A DNA stretch of 22,439 nt from an uncultured Carnobacterium sp. (GTDB taxonomy: Bacteria; Bacillota; Bacilli; Lactobacillales; Aerococcaceae): NCBI GenBank assembly GCA_937967765.1, contig CALCML010000316.1, positions 1 to 22,439 of the forward strand, written 5' to 3'. Made by a program: the position numbers and the translations under genes. Numbering within the stretch: position 1 is the stretch's first letter; every line of letters starts with the position of its first letter. The notes below the pieces were generated by a model. It was not told the DNA's origin. It saw nothing but the letters and a program-made list of their open reading frames with translations, and did no database searches. Of the stretch, positions 15,187 through 22,070 are shown piece after piece.

Positions 15187-15483
15187 TTAACCTAATAATT
15201 CAATCGCTTGTTTTAGAACTTCTTCTCCGCGCATGTTTTCAAAGTCATCGTCTGAAATTACAGCAACTGGAACATGAAGTGAAGATTTAGCTTTCTCTTC
15301 TAAATAAGCTAGTTGAGGTCCTAATAATAAGACATCAATATTTTTTAGAGTATCAATCCCAGTAATCCCTACTGAGTAGAATGAGTAATCTAATTTATCA
15401 CGGTAAATTACTTCTTGAATGCGTTCAACGAGCATACTTGTTGTTAATCCACCGACACAGGCTAAAATAATTGTTTTTGTCAT
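15187..15483 (-). CDS. Orphan PTS lactose/cellobiose-family EIIB
   Basis: Lactose-family EIIB is phosphorylated on a cysteine and normally passes phosphate to the sugar held by EIIC. The 98-aa product has the P-loop ILACVGGLTTSMLVERI with Cys9, then DVLLLGPQLAYLEEKAK (about 50-66), matching the family's LLGPQxxY element, and ends with GEEVLKQAIELLG. All expected active-site features are present, so it should be phosphorylatable. AAAGGAG precedes the ATG. It lies 18 bp after fucI and 4 bp before the EIIA gene. No EIIC is encoded nearby. Two GG residues in place of the usual AG after the Cys are a minor variation. Confidence 0.88.
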   Translation of the reverse strand: MTKTIILACVGGLTTSMLVERIQEVIYRDKLDYSFYSVGITGIDTLKNIDVLLLGPQLAYLEEKAKSSLHVPVAVISDDDFENMRGEEVLKQAIELLG

Positions 15484-15501
15484 TTTAGTCTCTCCTTTCT
15501 C

Positions 15502-17268
15502 TTACTTATGGATAGGTCCTAATAGTTGGCATGCACGGTAGTCAGCTGATTCTAAATCTTCTGTTCCGAATAATGACCAGTTCTTAGGTCTGAAGATATC
15601 TTCTTCAGCAACGTTATGCATATTTACAGGAATGCGTAACATTGAAGCAAGAGTGATAAGGTCAGCTCCGATATGTCCATAAGTGATAGCACCGTGGTTT
15701 GCACCCCAGTTATTCATTACGTCGTATACTGACTTGAATGCGCCTTTACCTGTTAAGCGAGGAGCAAACCAAGTTGTTGGCCAACCTGGATCTGTACGGT
15801 TATCCAATGTATGGTGTACATCTTCAGGTAATTCAAGTGTGTATCCTTCTGCGATTTGTAATACAGGTCCAACGCCTTTCAATAAGTTCAAGCGAACCAT
15901 TGTTACAGGCATATTTCCTTTAGATAAGAAGCGAGTTGAGTAACCGCCGCCACGGAAGTATTCACGGTTAGCTGCTGGGAAGTCAGTATTTGCAAGCATT
16001 GCATCTACTTCACTTTGTTCTAATTCCCAGAATGGTTTAATCACTGGTTCACCGTTTCTTGTAGCTTGACCAGTACCGTCTAATGTACAAGAACCAGAGT
16101 TAATTAAGTGTAAGAATCCATTTTCAGCATGACCTTCAAGTTTATGTCCTGTAACACGTTCAACAGCTTCTGGACTCCAGTAAGTACGAACATCCGCAAA
16201 GATTTGTGGAGTGTTTGTTAATAAGTAGTTGAATAGCATTGATACACCGTTTAACGCATCATTTTCAGTTGCGAAGATGTATGGTCTGCGAATTCCGTTC
16301 CAGTCGAATTGAGTGTTTAGGAATGTTTCCATGAAGTCTCCGTTAGGGAAGTGGTCTGTCCATTGACGTTGACCTTGGAATCCACCAACAAGAGCGTAGT
16401 GACCAACTGCTTCTTCTTCGAAGCCTAGTTCAGCAAGTCTTGGGTTACCAATCATTAAGTCACGTCCAATTAAGAACATCTTAATCACGAATTCCCATTG
16501 TTTATCTTTTTCTTCACGGCTTAAAACAAGGTCTTCACGGTTGTGATCGAATCCTTCTTTAACGTTTTCTTTCACCCATTTAAGCGCACGTTCGAATTCT
16601 TCGTGATCGTAAATACCACGGTCGATACGGCGAGTGAATTCAGTCATATCTACTGATTCATTACGCATTCCTAAGTATTCTTGGAAGAAGTTAGGATCTA
16701 CGATAGAACCACCGATACCCATTGATACACTACCCATTGATAAGTAAGCTGTATCTCTCATTAAACCTGTAGCAAGAGCTGCTCTTGCATAACGTAAGAT
16801 TTTTTCTTTAACGTCTTCAGGAATTTCTGTATCTGTTGCTTCTTTTACGTCTTTACCGTAAATTCCGAATGCTGGAATTCCTTTTTGAGCGTGAGAAGCA
16901 AGAACTGCTGCTAAGTAAACAGCCCCTGGTCTTTCAGTTCCGTTGAATCCCCAAATAGCATGTGGAATATCAGGAGACATATCCATTGTTTCACTACCAT
17001 AGCACCAGCATGGTGTTACAGTGATTGTTGCACACACGTTTGATTTCTTGAACAATTCGTGAGACGCTGCTGCTTCTGGTACACGACCAATTGTTGATGG
17101 TGAAATTACACATTCAACTGGTTGGCCATCAGGATATTTCAATGTAGACTCGATTAAAGCAGCTACACTCTTCGCCATATTCATTGTTTGAACTTCTAAC
17201 GATTCGCGAACTCCTTGGCGACGACCGTCAATAGTTGGGCGAATCCCAATACGTGGATGTTGAATCAT
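15502..17268 (-). CDS. fucI: L-fucose isomerase
   Basis: FucI converts L-fucose to L-fuculose in a Mn2+-dependent reaction in the cytoplasm; it can also act on D-arabinose. The product is 588 aa (E. coli 591). Predicted metal ligands: Glu335 ([10 protein letters not shown]), Asp359 (FADVRTYW) and His525 ([16 protein letters not shown]), matching the spacing of E. coli Glu337, Asp361 and His528. Other family marks are [20 protein letters not shown] at the N-terminus and [17 protein letters not shown] choose the ATG at 17268 because GGAGGAAT lies about 7 nt upstream; the open frame to 17298 lacks such a site. It follows fucA by 19 bp. Confidence 0.96.
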   Translation of the reverse strand: MIQHPRIGIRPTIDGRRQGVRESLEVQTMNMAKSVAALIESTLKYPDGQPVECVISPSTIGRVPEAAASHELFKKSNVCATITVTPCWCYGSETMDMSPDIPHAIWGFNGTERPGAVYLAAVLASHAQKGIPAFGIYGKDVKEATDTEIPEDVKEKILRYARAALATGLMRDTAYLSMGSVSMGIGGSIVDPNFFQEYLGMRNESVDMTEFTRRIDRGIYDHEEFERALKWVKENVKEGFDHNREDLVLSREEKDKQWEFVIKMFLIGRDLMIGNPRLAELGFEEEAVGHYALVGGFQGQRQWTDHFPNGDFMETFLNTQFDWNGIRRPYIFATENDALNGVSMLFNYLLTNTPQIFADVRTYWSPEAVERVTGHKLEGHAENGFLHLINSGSCTLDGTGQATRNGEPVIKPFWELEQSEVDAMLANTDFPAANREYFRGGGYSTRFLSKGNMPVTMVRLNLLKGVGPVLQIAEGYTLELPEDVHHTLDNRTDPGWPTTWFAPRLTGKGAFKSVYDVMNNWGANHGAITYGHIGADLITLASMLRIPVNMHNVAEEDIFRPKNWSLFGTEDLESADYRACQLLGPIHK

Positions 17269-17287
17269 TTTTATTCCTCCTATTTTT

Positions 17288-18010
17288 CTACACTTCACGA
17301 ACAGTTCCGTCTGGATTGTATTTCTTGTATCCTGGGTGACGTCCTGTTACTTTGTAGTTTTCGCGCATCTTGAACATTTGCTCTAATTTTTCTCTTGAGA
17401 TTTCTTTTTCTTCAATGCCTTTTGTTAGTAATAACATTCTTCCGTGGAATGTTGATTTAGCCACGAGTTCTAATGTTTCCATTCTGTAGTATGCTGTAAT
17501 CACATCACTACCCACTGTTAATGCACCATGGTTTTCAAGTAACATCACGTCGTGTTCTTGTAAGTATGGTGTAATCGCATCTGGAACTTCCATTGTTGAA
17601 GGAACTCCGAATGGTGTAATTGGAATTGAACCGATAACAATCGCACTTTCAATTAGTGAATAAGTATCTAATGGAATATGTGCTAATGTGAATCCAGTTG
17701 CAATTGGTGGATGAGCGTGAACAACAGCTTTCACATCGTCGCGTTCTTCATAGCAGCGAATATGCATTTTAATTTCGCTTGAAGGACGGAAACCTTCGTT
17801 GGCTTCAATCACTTCTCCTTTCATATTTAATTTAACGAGTTTTTCAGGAGTGATAAAACTCTTACTGATACCTGTTGGTGTTGCGATGATGGTATCCTCA
17901 TCAATGCGAACTGAAACATTTCCGTCATTAGCAGCAACCCATCCTAGTTGCCACATTTTATGACACACGTCACAAATTTGTTCGCGTACTACTTGTTCAT
18001 CAAAAGTCAT
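17288..18010 (-). CDS. fucA: L-fuculose-1-phosphate aldolase (class II aldolase/adducin family)
   Basis: FucA splits L-fuculose-1-phosphate into DHAP and L-lactaldehyde, using zinc. The product is 240 aa. Seen: NDGNVSVR (28-35) and TPTGISK (44-50) phosphate-binding loops, catalytic Glu79 in PSSEIKMH, zinc ligands His98 and His100 (VVHAHPP) and His161 ([11 protein letters not shown]). It is about 25 residues longer than E. coli FucA, the excess being a basic C-terminal tail ([17 protein letters not shown]...). The family also includes ribulose-5-P epimerases and RhaD; fucI directly downstream and fucU/fucO in the same operon favour FucA. It is the first gene of the operon. AAAGGGATG lies before the ATG. 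Confidence 0.92.
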   Translation of the reverse strand: MTFDEQVVREQICDVCHKMWQLGWVAANDGNVSVRIDEDTIIATPTGISKSFITPEKLVKLNMKGEVIEANEGFRPSSEIKMHIRCYEERDDVKAVVHAHPPIATGFTLAHIPLDTYSLIESAIVIGSIPITPFGVPSTMEVPDAITPYLQEHDVMLLENHGALTVGSDVITAYYRMETLELVAKSTFHGRMLLLTKGIEEKEISREKLEQMFKMRENYKVTGRHPGYKKYNPDGTVREV

Positions 18011-18033
18011 AGTATCATCCCTTTCTGATTTCT

Positions 18034-18062
18034 ATCTTAGCAATTAAAGAAAGCGGATACAA
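18034..18062 (-). promoter_or_regulatory. Promoter of the fuc operon (before fucA)
   Basis: Minus strand: -35 TTGTAT (18057-18062), a 17-bp spacer and an extended -10, TGC followed by TAAGAT (18034-18039), about 24 bp before the fucA ATG. It is the only good candidate in the divergent region. Confidence 0.55.
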
Positions 18063-18066
18063 TATG

Positions 18067-18080
18067 TGGAAGCGCTATTG
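18067..18080. promoter_or_regulatory. cre-like box (CcpA) in the fucA / regulator divergent region
   Basis: TGGAAGCGCTATTG shares TGGAAGCGYTWTWG with the box at the EIIB promoter (6407-6420) and matches the lactococcal cre form WGWAARCGYTWWMA at 11 of 14 positions. It lies 4 bp upstream of the fucA -35 box and overlaps the -35 box of the divergent regulator promoter. Confidence 0.45.
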
Positions 18081-18107
18081 AACATCCTTCAGGATTTGTG
18101 CTATAAT
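18078..18107 (+). promoter_or_regulatory. Promoter of the DeoR-family regulator gene
   Basis: An extended -10 TGCTATAAT (18099-18107), with -35 TTGAAC (18078-18083) 18 bp upstream of TATAAT. The predicted transcript starts near 18114, inside the GTTCA repeats. Confidence 0.7.
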
Positions 18108-18109
18108 TT

Positions 18110-18134
18110 GTTCATAAATGTTCAAAATCGTTCA
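18110..18134 (+). repeat. Three GTTCA repeats at 10-bp intervals, candidate FucR operator
   Basis: GTTCA occurs at 18110-18114, 18120-18124 and 18130-18134, exactly one helical turn apart and on the same face of the DNA. A fourth copy in reverse orientation (TGAAC, 18079-18083) lies at the -35 box. Phased direct repeats are known operators for some DeoR-family sugar regulators (AgaR). They cover the start of the regulator transcript. Confidence 0.55.
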
Positions 18135-18150
18135 ACTAGGGGGTTTTATT

Positions 18151-18903
18151 ATGGTATGCTTCGAGCGAATGTCTCGTATTATGGACATTCTCGCGAAAAG
18201 GAAAATCATCTCTACCTTCCAATTGGAAGCATTGATGTACTGCTCCACCTCTACACTGAGGCGTGACCTGATTAAACTGGAAAAAGAAGGAAAGATTATA
18301 CGATCTCATGGCGAAGTTCGACTTGTTACTACAAACAATATTGAATACGCTTACGATAGCAGAAGCCATGAAGAAACTCAGGGAAAACAACAAATTGCAG
18401 AAACGGCCTCCACTTTCTTAACAGATAACCAATCGATTTTTATCGATAGTTCATCTACTTGTGCCGCGCTCGCACCTCACTTAGGAACTCTTCAAAATTT
18501 ACGTGTCATAACAAATGGGATTGAAATTGCACGTAGGTTGAACAATTATGAAAATATCACCTTGTTCTTTTGCGGAGGACATATCGGCTATGGAACAAAC
18601 TCGGCTTTGGGAGATTTTGCGACGAGTTTTATCAATAACTTCCATGCAGATATTTGTTTTATGAGCTGCCGAGGTCTCGATCGTTTTGCTGCTTACGAGG
18701 CCAATCATAGCCAGGCTCTCTTTAAGCAACAGATGATTGCGAATTCCGATATGGCTATCCTGCTTGCAGACCACTCGAAATTCAATACGAGTCATTACTT
18801 TAAACTATCGAATTACAACGCGATTGATTATATCGTAACCAATCAAGCTCCTGTCGAATCATTCCAAGATACGGTAGGCGCTCAATGCGAAATTCTTTGG
18901 TAA
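18151..18903 (+). CDS. fucR: DeoR-family transcriptional regulator of the fuc operon
   Basis: DeoR-family proteins are sugar-phosphate-responsive repressors. The 250-aa product has an N-terminal helix-turn-helix (about 8-57; STSTLRRDLIKLEKEGKIIRSHGEVRL) and a C-terminal DeoRC sensor domain of ribose-5-P isomerase-like fold, with IFIDSSSTCAAL, VITNGIEIARRL, FFCGG, the cluster with CRGLD, and EANHSQALFKQQMI. The start at 18151 is chosen because AGGGGG lies about 8 nt upstream; the open frame back to 18118 would begin inside the GTTCA repeats and has no ribosome binding site. It is divergent from fucA, so it most likely controls the fuc operon and itself, with fuculose-1-phosphate as a plausible inducer. 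The name fucR is by context. Confidence 0.85.
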   Translation: MVCFERMSRIMDILAKRKIISTFQLEALMYCSTSTLRRDLIKLEKEGKIIRSHGEVRLVTTNNIEYAYDSRSHEETQGKQQIAETASTFLTDNQSIFIDSSSTCAALAPHLGTLQNLRVITNGIEIARRLNNYENITLFFCGGHIGYGTNSALGDFATSFINNFHADICFMSCRGLDRFAAYEANHSQALFKQQMIANSDMAILLADHSKFNTSHYFKLSNYNAIDYIVTNQAPVESFQDTVGAQCEILW

Positions 18904-18910
18904 AAATATC

Positions 18911-18999
18911 GAACAAAGAAAAGCACATGAAGTTATTTGAACATTTTGAAAAAGAACTAGCTCTATGTTGAGTTAGTCCTATCGTTTTTATCTTTGTTC
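18911..18999 (+). other. Nested stem structure in the 3' region of fucR
   Basis: An outer inverted repeat GAACAAAGA (18911-18919) and TCTTTGTTC (18991-18999) encloses an inner hairpin of 8 bp (18956-18963 with 18970-18977, one G-T pair). The inner hairpin is followed by a T run at 18985-18989 and may be a weak terminator for fucR ahead of the strong one at 19012-19041. Confidence 0.4.
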
Positions 19000-19011
19000 C
19001 TATTAAATAGA

Positions 19012-19041
19012 AAAAACGCGCTACGGTTGTAGCGCGTTTTT
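19012..19041. terminator. Bidirectional rho-independent terminator between fucR and pepF
   Basis: A 13-bp perfect stem (19012-19024 with 19029-19041; core CGCGCTAC/GTAGCGCG) with loop GGTT, flanked by A and T runs. It serves both fucR (plus) and pepF (minus, stop at 19053). Confidence 0.92.
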
Positions 19042-19052
19042 GTTTACTATCA

Positions 19053-20861
19053 TTATGCTTTTAATTCTGCTGTTAAGCTTTCTAATTGGTCTACTAAATG
19101 TCCAACGTAAGCAATCGCTTGTTTCAATGGTTCATCTGTTGAAACATCGCAACCTGCATGAATTGCTAAGTCTTTGGCAGACATACTTCCACCTTTAGAT
19201 AAAGTATCTAACCACACTTTAGCGTGTTCAGGATTTTCTTCGATTTGGTTCGCAATCGCAGTCCCGATTGTAAGACCAGCTGAATACGTATATGGATATA
19301 ATCCCATGTAATAGTGAGGTTGACGCATCCATGTTAACTCTGCCCCAACGTTCACAACAAGGCTGTCTCCGAAGAATTCTTGCATCACTTCTTTTTTCAC
19401 TTTTGATAATACATCCGCGTTTAACATTTCGTTATTATCAATCATCTTGTAAATACGATCTTGGTACACTGCTTCCATGTAGTGCGTTACCATGTTATGG
19501 AAGTACGTACGGCTAATCATATTGCTGATAACCCAACGTTTGAAACGAGCGTCTGTACTTGTTTTAAGTAAGTAGTTTGAAACGATGACTTCATTACATG
19601 TTGAAGGAGCTTCAACGAAGTATAATGAACATTCATTGTTTAAAATCGATTGATGTTTACCTGTTGACATGAAGTGGTATGCATGCCCTAATTCGTGCGC
19701 TAACACGAATACTTCGTTCATTTTACCAGTCCATGATAATAGGATAAATCCAGCAACGTTAGGAACAGTCGCACAGAATCCACCAGTGCTCTTACCAATG
19801 TTTTGTGGGAAGTCTGTCCAGCGTTTGTCATAACTTTCATCAATCATCGCTTTGTAGTCTTCGCCAAGAATGCCTAGAGCTTTCTTCAAGTACTCACGAG
19901 ATTCTTCAATCGTCATATCCACTTCGAATTCTGGGTCCAAGTTGATTTTTGCATCCATGAATTGCATATCAGAAATGCCGTGCTCTTTCGCTAATAATTT
20001 AATATAGCGTTGCATATGTGGCGCTAAGTCTGTCATCAGCATACGAATTTGACGATCGTATAATTCACGGTCTCCATCTTGTTCGTCTAATAAATAGTCA
20101 ATGACACTGTCATAGCCACGCATTGTTGCCATCATTTTTTCTTTCTTCAATTGAGAAATGTATTCATTGGCAACTGTATTTTTATATGCGTTTAATGTTT
20201 TATAGAAGCTCTTAGCCGCAGCACGACGCACTTCTTTATCAGGATCCATTTCGTGTAAGTTTTCGTATAAAACGAAGCTGTTTTCAAGAGTCTTGCCATT
20301 TGCTTCAAATGACTCGAATTGCATATCTTCGTGTTTTGTTACTTCATATAATTGATAGAAACTTGGTAAGCTGCTTAAGTTTGATAGCACTTGTTCTGCA
20401 TCTTTTGAGAGCGTATGTTTCTTTTGACGAATCACTTTTTCAACAAAGTATGCTAAGTCTGGTCTCTTCTCTGCTACGAATTGGTTTAAGAAGGCTTCGT
20501 CTAATGAAATCAATTCTGTCATCACAAAGCTCATGTTTTCAGCATATGATACGCTAACTGCTTCAAATGCTGTGGCGTTTTCCACCACTTTTGGATTCAA
20601 GCGGTCAACCGTCATTGGTAATTCTGCATAATGAGAAGCGCGGTATACTGCTAATTCAATCGCTTCGTACTTGCGAATCGCTTCATCTAATACTTCTAAA
20701 TCCCCTAATTGGTTTTCGTATTTTTCTTTGAAAGCTTTCATTTCTTTCTTTAATTTGTCCAACTCTGCATAAAATGCTTCGTCGCTTGGATAAAGTAAAG
20801 TCATATCCCATGTAATAGAAGGATCTACTTCACTTCTTGGTACTAATTTAATTTCAGCCAT
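19053..20861 (-). CDS. pepF: Oligoendopeptidase F (M3 family zinc metallopeptidase)
   Basis: PepF cuts peptides of moderate length in the cytoplasm and serves peptide nutrition and turnover in lactic acid bacteria. The product is 602 aa, the family length. Seen: the zinc motif HELGH (389-393) in VLAHELGHAYHF, with the third ligand probably Glu417 in FVEAPSTCNE, the upstream GKSTGGFCATVPN substrate region, and a late PHYYMGLYPYTYSAGL. The largely helical N-terminal half is typical of the family. The ATG at 20861 (MAEIKLV) has AAAGGAG 9 nt upstream; the frame is open to 20897 but those codons overlap the promoter. It is a single-gene unit divergent from the gene at 20954. Confidence 0.95.
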   Translation of the reverse strand: MAEIKLVPRSEVDPSITWDMTLLYPSDEAFYAELDKLKKEMKAFKEKYENQLGDLEVLDEAIRKYEAIELAVYRASHYAELPMTVDRLNPKVVENATAFEAVSVSYAENMSFVMTELISLDEAFLNQFVAEKRPDLAYFVEKVIRQKKHTLSKDAEQVLSNLSSLPSFYQLYEVTKHEDMQFESFEANGKTLENSFVLYENLHEMDPDKEVRRAAAKSFYKTLNAYKNTVANEYISQLKKEKMMATMRGYDSVIDYLLDEQDGDRELYDRQIRMLMTDLAPHMQRYIKLLAKEHGISDMQFMDAKINLDPEFEVDMTIEESREYLKKALGILGEDYKAMIDESYDKRWTDFPQNIGKSTGGFCATVPNVAGFILLSWTGKMNEVFVLAHELGHAYHFMSTGKHQSILNNECSLYFVEAPSTCNEVIVSNYLLKTSTDARFKRWVISNMISRTYFHNMVTHYMEAVYQDRIYKMIDNNEMLNADVLSKVKKEVMQEFFGDSLVVNVGAELTWMRQPHYYMGLYPYTYSAGLTIGTAIANQIEENPEHAKVWLDTLSKGGSMSAKDLAIHAGCDVSTDEPLKQAIAYVGHLVDQLESLTAELKA

Positions 20862-20888
20862 AAAAGTCACTCCTTTTCGATAGTATCC

Positions 20889-20917
20889 ATTATACACAAT
20901 CTCCGGTTCGTTTGCTA
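20889..20917 (-). promoter_or_regulatory. Promoter of pepF
   Basis: The minus strand has a perfect -10 TATAAT (20889-20894) about 28 bp before the pepF ATG, and a poor -35 (TAGCAA, 20912-20917) at 17 bp. It overlaps the divergent promoter of the next gene. Confidence 0.55.
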
Positions 20918-20921
20918 TACT
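20913..20921 (+). promoter_or_regulatory. Extended -10 promoter of the amidohydrolase-family gene
   Basis: TGCTATACT, an extended -10 element, lies about 33 bp before the GTG start at 20954. No clear -35. It overlaps the upstream part of the pepF promoter, so the two may compete. Confidence 0.5.
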
Positions 20922-20953
20922 AGAAATATTGAAAAACGAAAGAAGGTGCCTTG

Positions 20954-21679
20954 GTGCAAGTTATTCACGAACAGTCAAATTCCCCTCTTGTGATTTCGAT
21001 TCCGCATAGTGGAACGGATATCCCACAAGATATTGCTCTGCTTTGTAATCTAGCAGCTAAGCGTGAACATACGGACTGGGCTCTTCCAGAACTTGTGGCC
21101 CCACTTTCTGAGATGACTCTAGTAGCTACCGTTTCTCGCTATATCGTGGACGTGAATCGTTTTAAACCACGTACAAGGAAAGCGACACAGCCCATTATTC
21201 CAAGAATTGATGAAGTAGGCCATCAGTTGTTTAACAACTATCCGTCTAAACAAAAACAAGCGGATTGGTTGGAACGGTATTATGTGTCTTACTACCTTCA
21301 CTTAGAAAAGCTACTGAACGAAAAGTTAGAACAGCATGAACGAGTGTTGTTAGTCGATTTGCATAGTTATGATGATACGCTTTTTAAGACAAGCGACATT
21401 ATTTTAGGAACGCGCAAAAAACAAACGTTATGTCAAGATACCTTGAAACAACTCCAACTGCTCTTTTATGAAGAAGGATTAACCACTCGAGTAGATACTC
21501 CATTTTCTGGTGGCAATATTATTGCGACCTTTGGAAAGCACCCAAGAATTGAAGCTGTTCAAATCGAAGTGCCGTATTCGCTTTATTTAGAAGGTTACTC
21601 ACTTCATCCAGAACGAGCGAGCATTCTACAAACTCAATTTCAAAATATTTTCCAAAAAGTACAGATGTATCATTTTTGA
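20954..21679 (+). CDS. N-formylglutamate amidohydrolase-family protein
   Basis: The 241-aa product fits the N-formylglutamate amidohydrolase (HutG/FGase) family of zinc-dependent deformylating enzymes: ISIPHSGTDIP (about 14-24), the HTDWALPEL stretch (39-47), SRYIVDVNR (61-69), and DLHSYDD (135-141) with probable metal ligands. No histidine-degradation genes are nearby, so the substrate is uncertain; in lactic acid bacteria such proteins are orphan. The start is either TTG at 20951 or GTG at 20954; the GTG is preferred because AGAAGG ends 7 nt before it. Its stop codon lies inside the perfect palindrome at 21665-21700. Confidence 0.82.
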   Translation: MQVIHEQSNSPLVISIPHSGTDIPQDIALLCNLAAKREHTDWALPELVAPLSEMTLVATVSRYIVDVNRFKPRTRKATQPIIPRIDEVGHQLFNNYPSKQKQADWLERYYVSYYLHLEKLLNEKLEQHERVLLVDLHSYDDTLFKTSDIILGTRKKQTLCQDTLKQLQLLFYEEGLTTRVDTPFSGGNIIATFGKHPRIEAVQIEVPYSLYLEGYSLHPERASILQTQFQNIFQKVQMYHF

Positions 21680-21700
21680 TACGTATCAAAAATGATACAT
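21665..21700. repeat. 36-bp perfect palindrome made of two GTATCA-N4-TGATAC units
   Basis: A 36-bp perfect inverted repeat centred between 21682 and 21683. Its core is two abutting 16-bp units, GTATCATTTTTGATAC (21667-21682) and GTATCAAAAATGATAC (21683-21698), giving four GTATCA half-sites in alternating orientation. It covers the last four codons and stop of the upstream gene. No T run follows at once, so it is not a standard terminator; the terminator is separate at 21715-21753. Confidence 0.85.
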
Positions 21701-21714
21701 TTCATTCTTTACAA

Positions 21715-21753
21715 AAAAACACCTTGAACGATTTATCCGTCCAAGGTGGTTTT
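21715..21753. terminator. Bidirectional rho-independent terminator
   Basis: Stem 21715-21726 with 21742-21753 (core CACCTTG/CAAGGTG, one A-G mismatch, then A/T pairs), with a further 3-bp pairing ACG/CGT in the loop. A and T runs flank both sides. It lies between the convergent genes ending at 21679 and 21759. Confidence 0.85.
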
Positions 21754-21758
21754 CTTTT

Positions 21759-22022
21759 TTAGTTATTTGATTCTTCTTGCAATTTTTTGATTTGCTCTTC
21801 CAATTGCTGGATGCGTGTTTCTTGCGCATCGATTTGTTCTTGCATTTGTGTAATCTGATCTTTGTAATTTTCTAGTGGTGTCTTCGTCGATTTCGAGAAA
21901 CTACGATAAACGAATACGGACACAAATAGAATGATACCAGTAAGGATGATAAACACCCACGCTTGGTTTCTTCTTAGATATCGATTAAAACTTCTTTGTA
22001 ATTCATTTCCTTGTTCGCTCAT
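21759..22022 (-). CDS. Small protein with one membrane helix and a coiled coil, unknown function
   Basis: I do not recognise a family. The 87-aa product has a basic N-terminal segment (about 8-20, RSFNRYLRRNQ), one membrane helix (about 21-39), then a linker and a heptad-patterned, Gln/Glu-rich coiled coil (about 52-84; QITQMQEQIDAQETRIQQL). The ATG at 22022 has GAGGTG 6 nt upstream and an extended -10 promoter before it; a GTG at 22031 in the same frame would lie in the ribosome binding site. The gene is 48 bp after the ClC-like gene but appears to have its own promoter. A membrane-anchored oligomerising protein is all that can be said. Confidence 0.75.
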   Translation of the reverse strand: MSEQGNELQRSFNRYLRRNQAWVFIILTGIILFVSVFVYRSFSKSTKTPLENYKDQITQMQEQIDAQETRIQQLEEQIKKLQEESNN

Positions 22023-22044
22023 CTGTATCACCTCTTATTTTCAC

Positions 22045-22053
22045 AGTATACCA
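22045..22053 (-). promoter_or_regulatory. Extended -10 promoter for the small membrane/coiled-coil gene
   Basis: The minus strand reads TGGTATACT, an extended -10 element, about 22 bp before the ATG at 22022. No clear -35 box. Confidence 0.5.
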
Positions 22054-22070
22054 TTTATTGCAAAATAACT

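Noticed and set aside
4204..18010. Recent horizontal transfer of the sugar region
   Set aside because: No mobile-element genes, flanking repeats, tRNA or clear shift in codon use were seen; transfer cannot be argued from this window.
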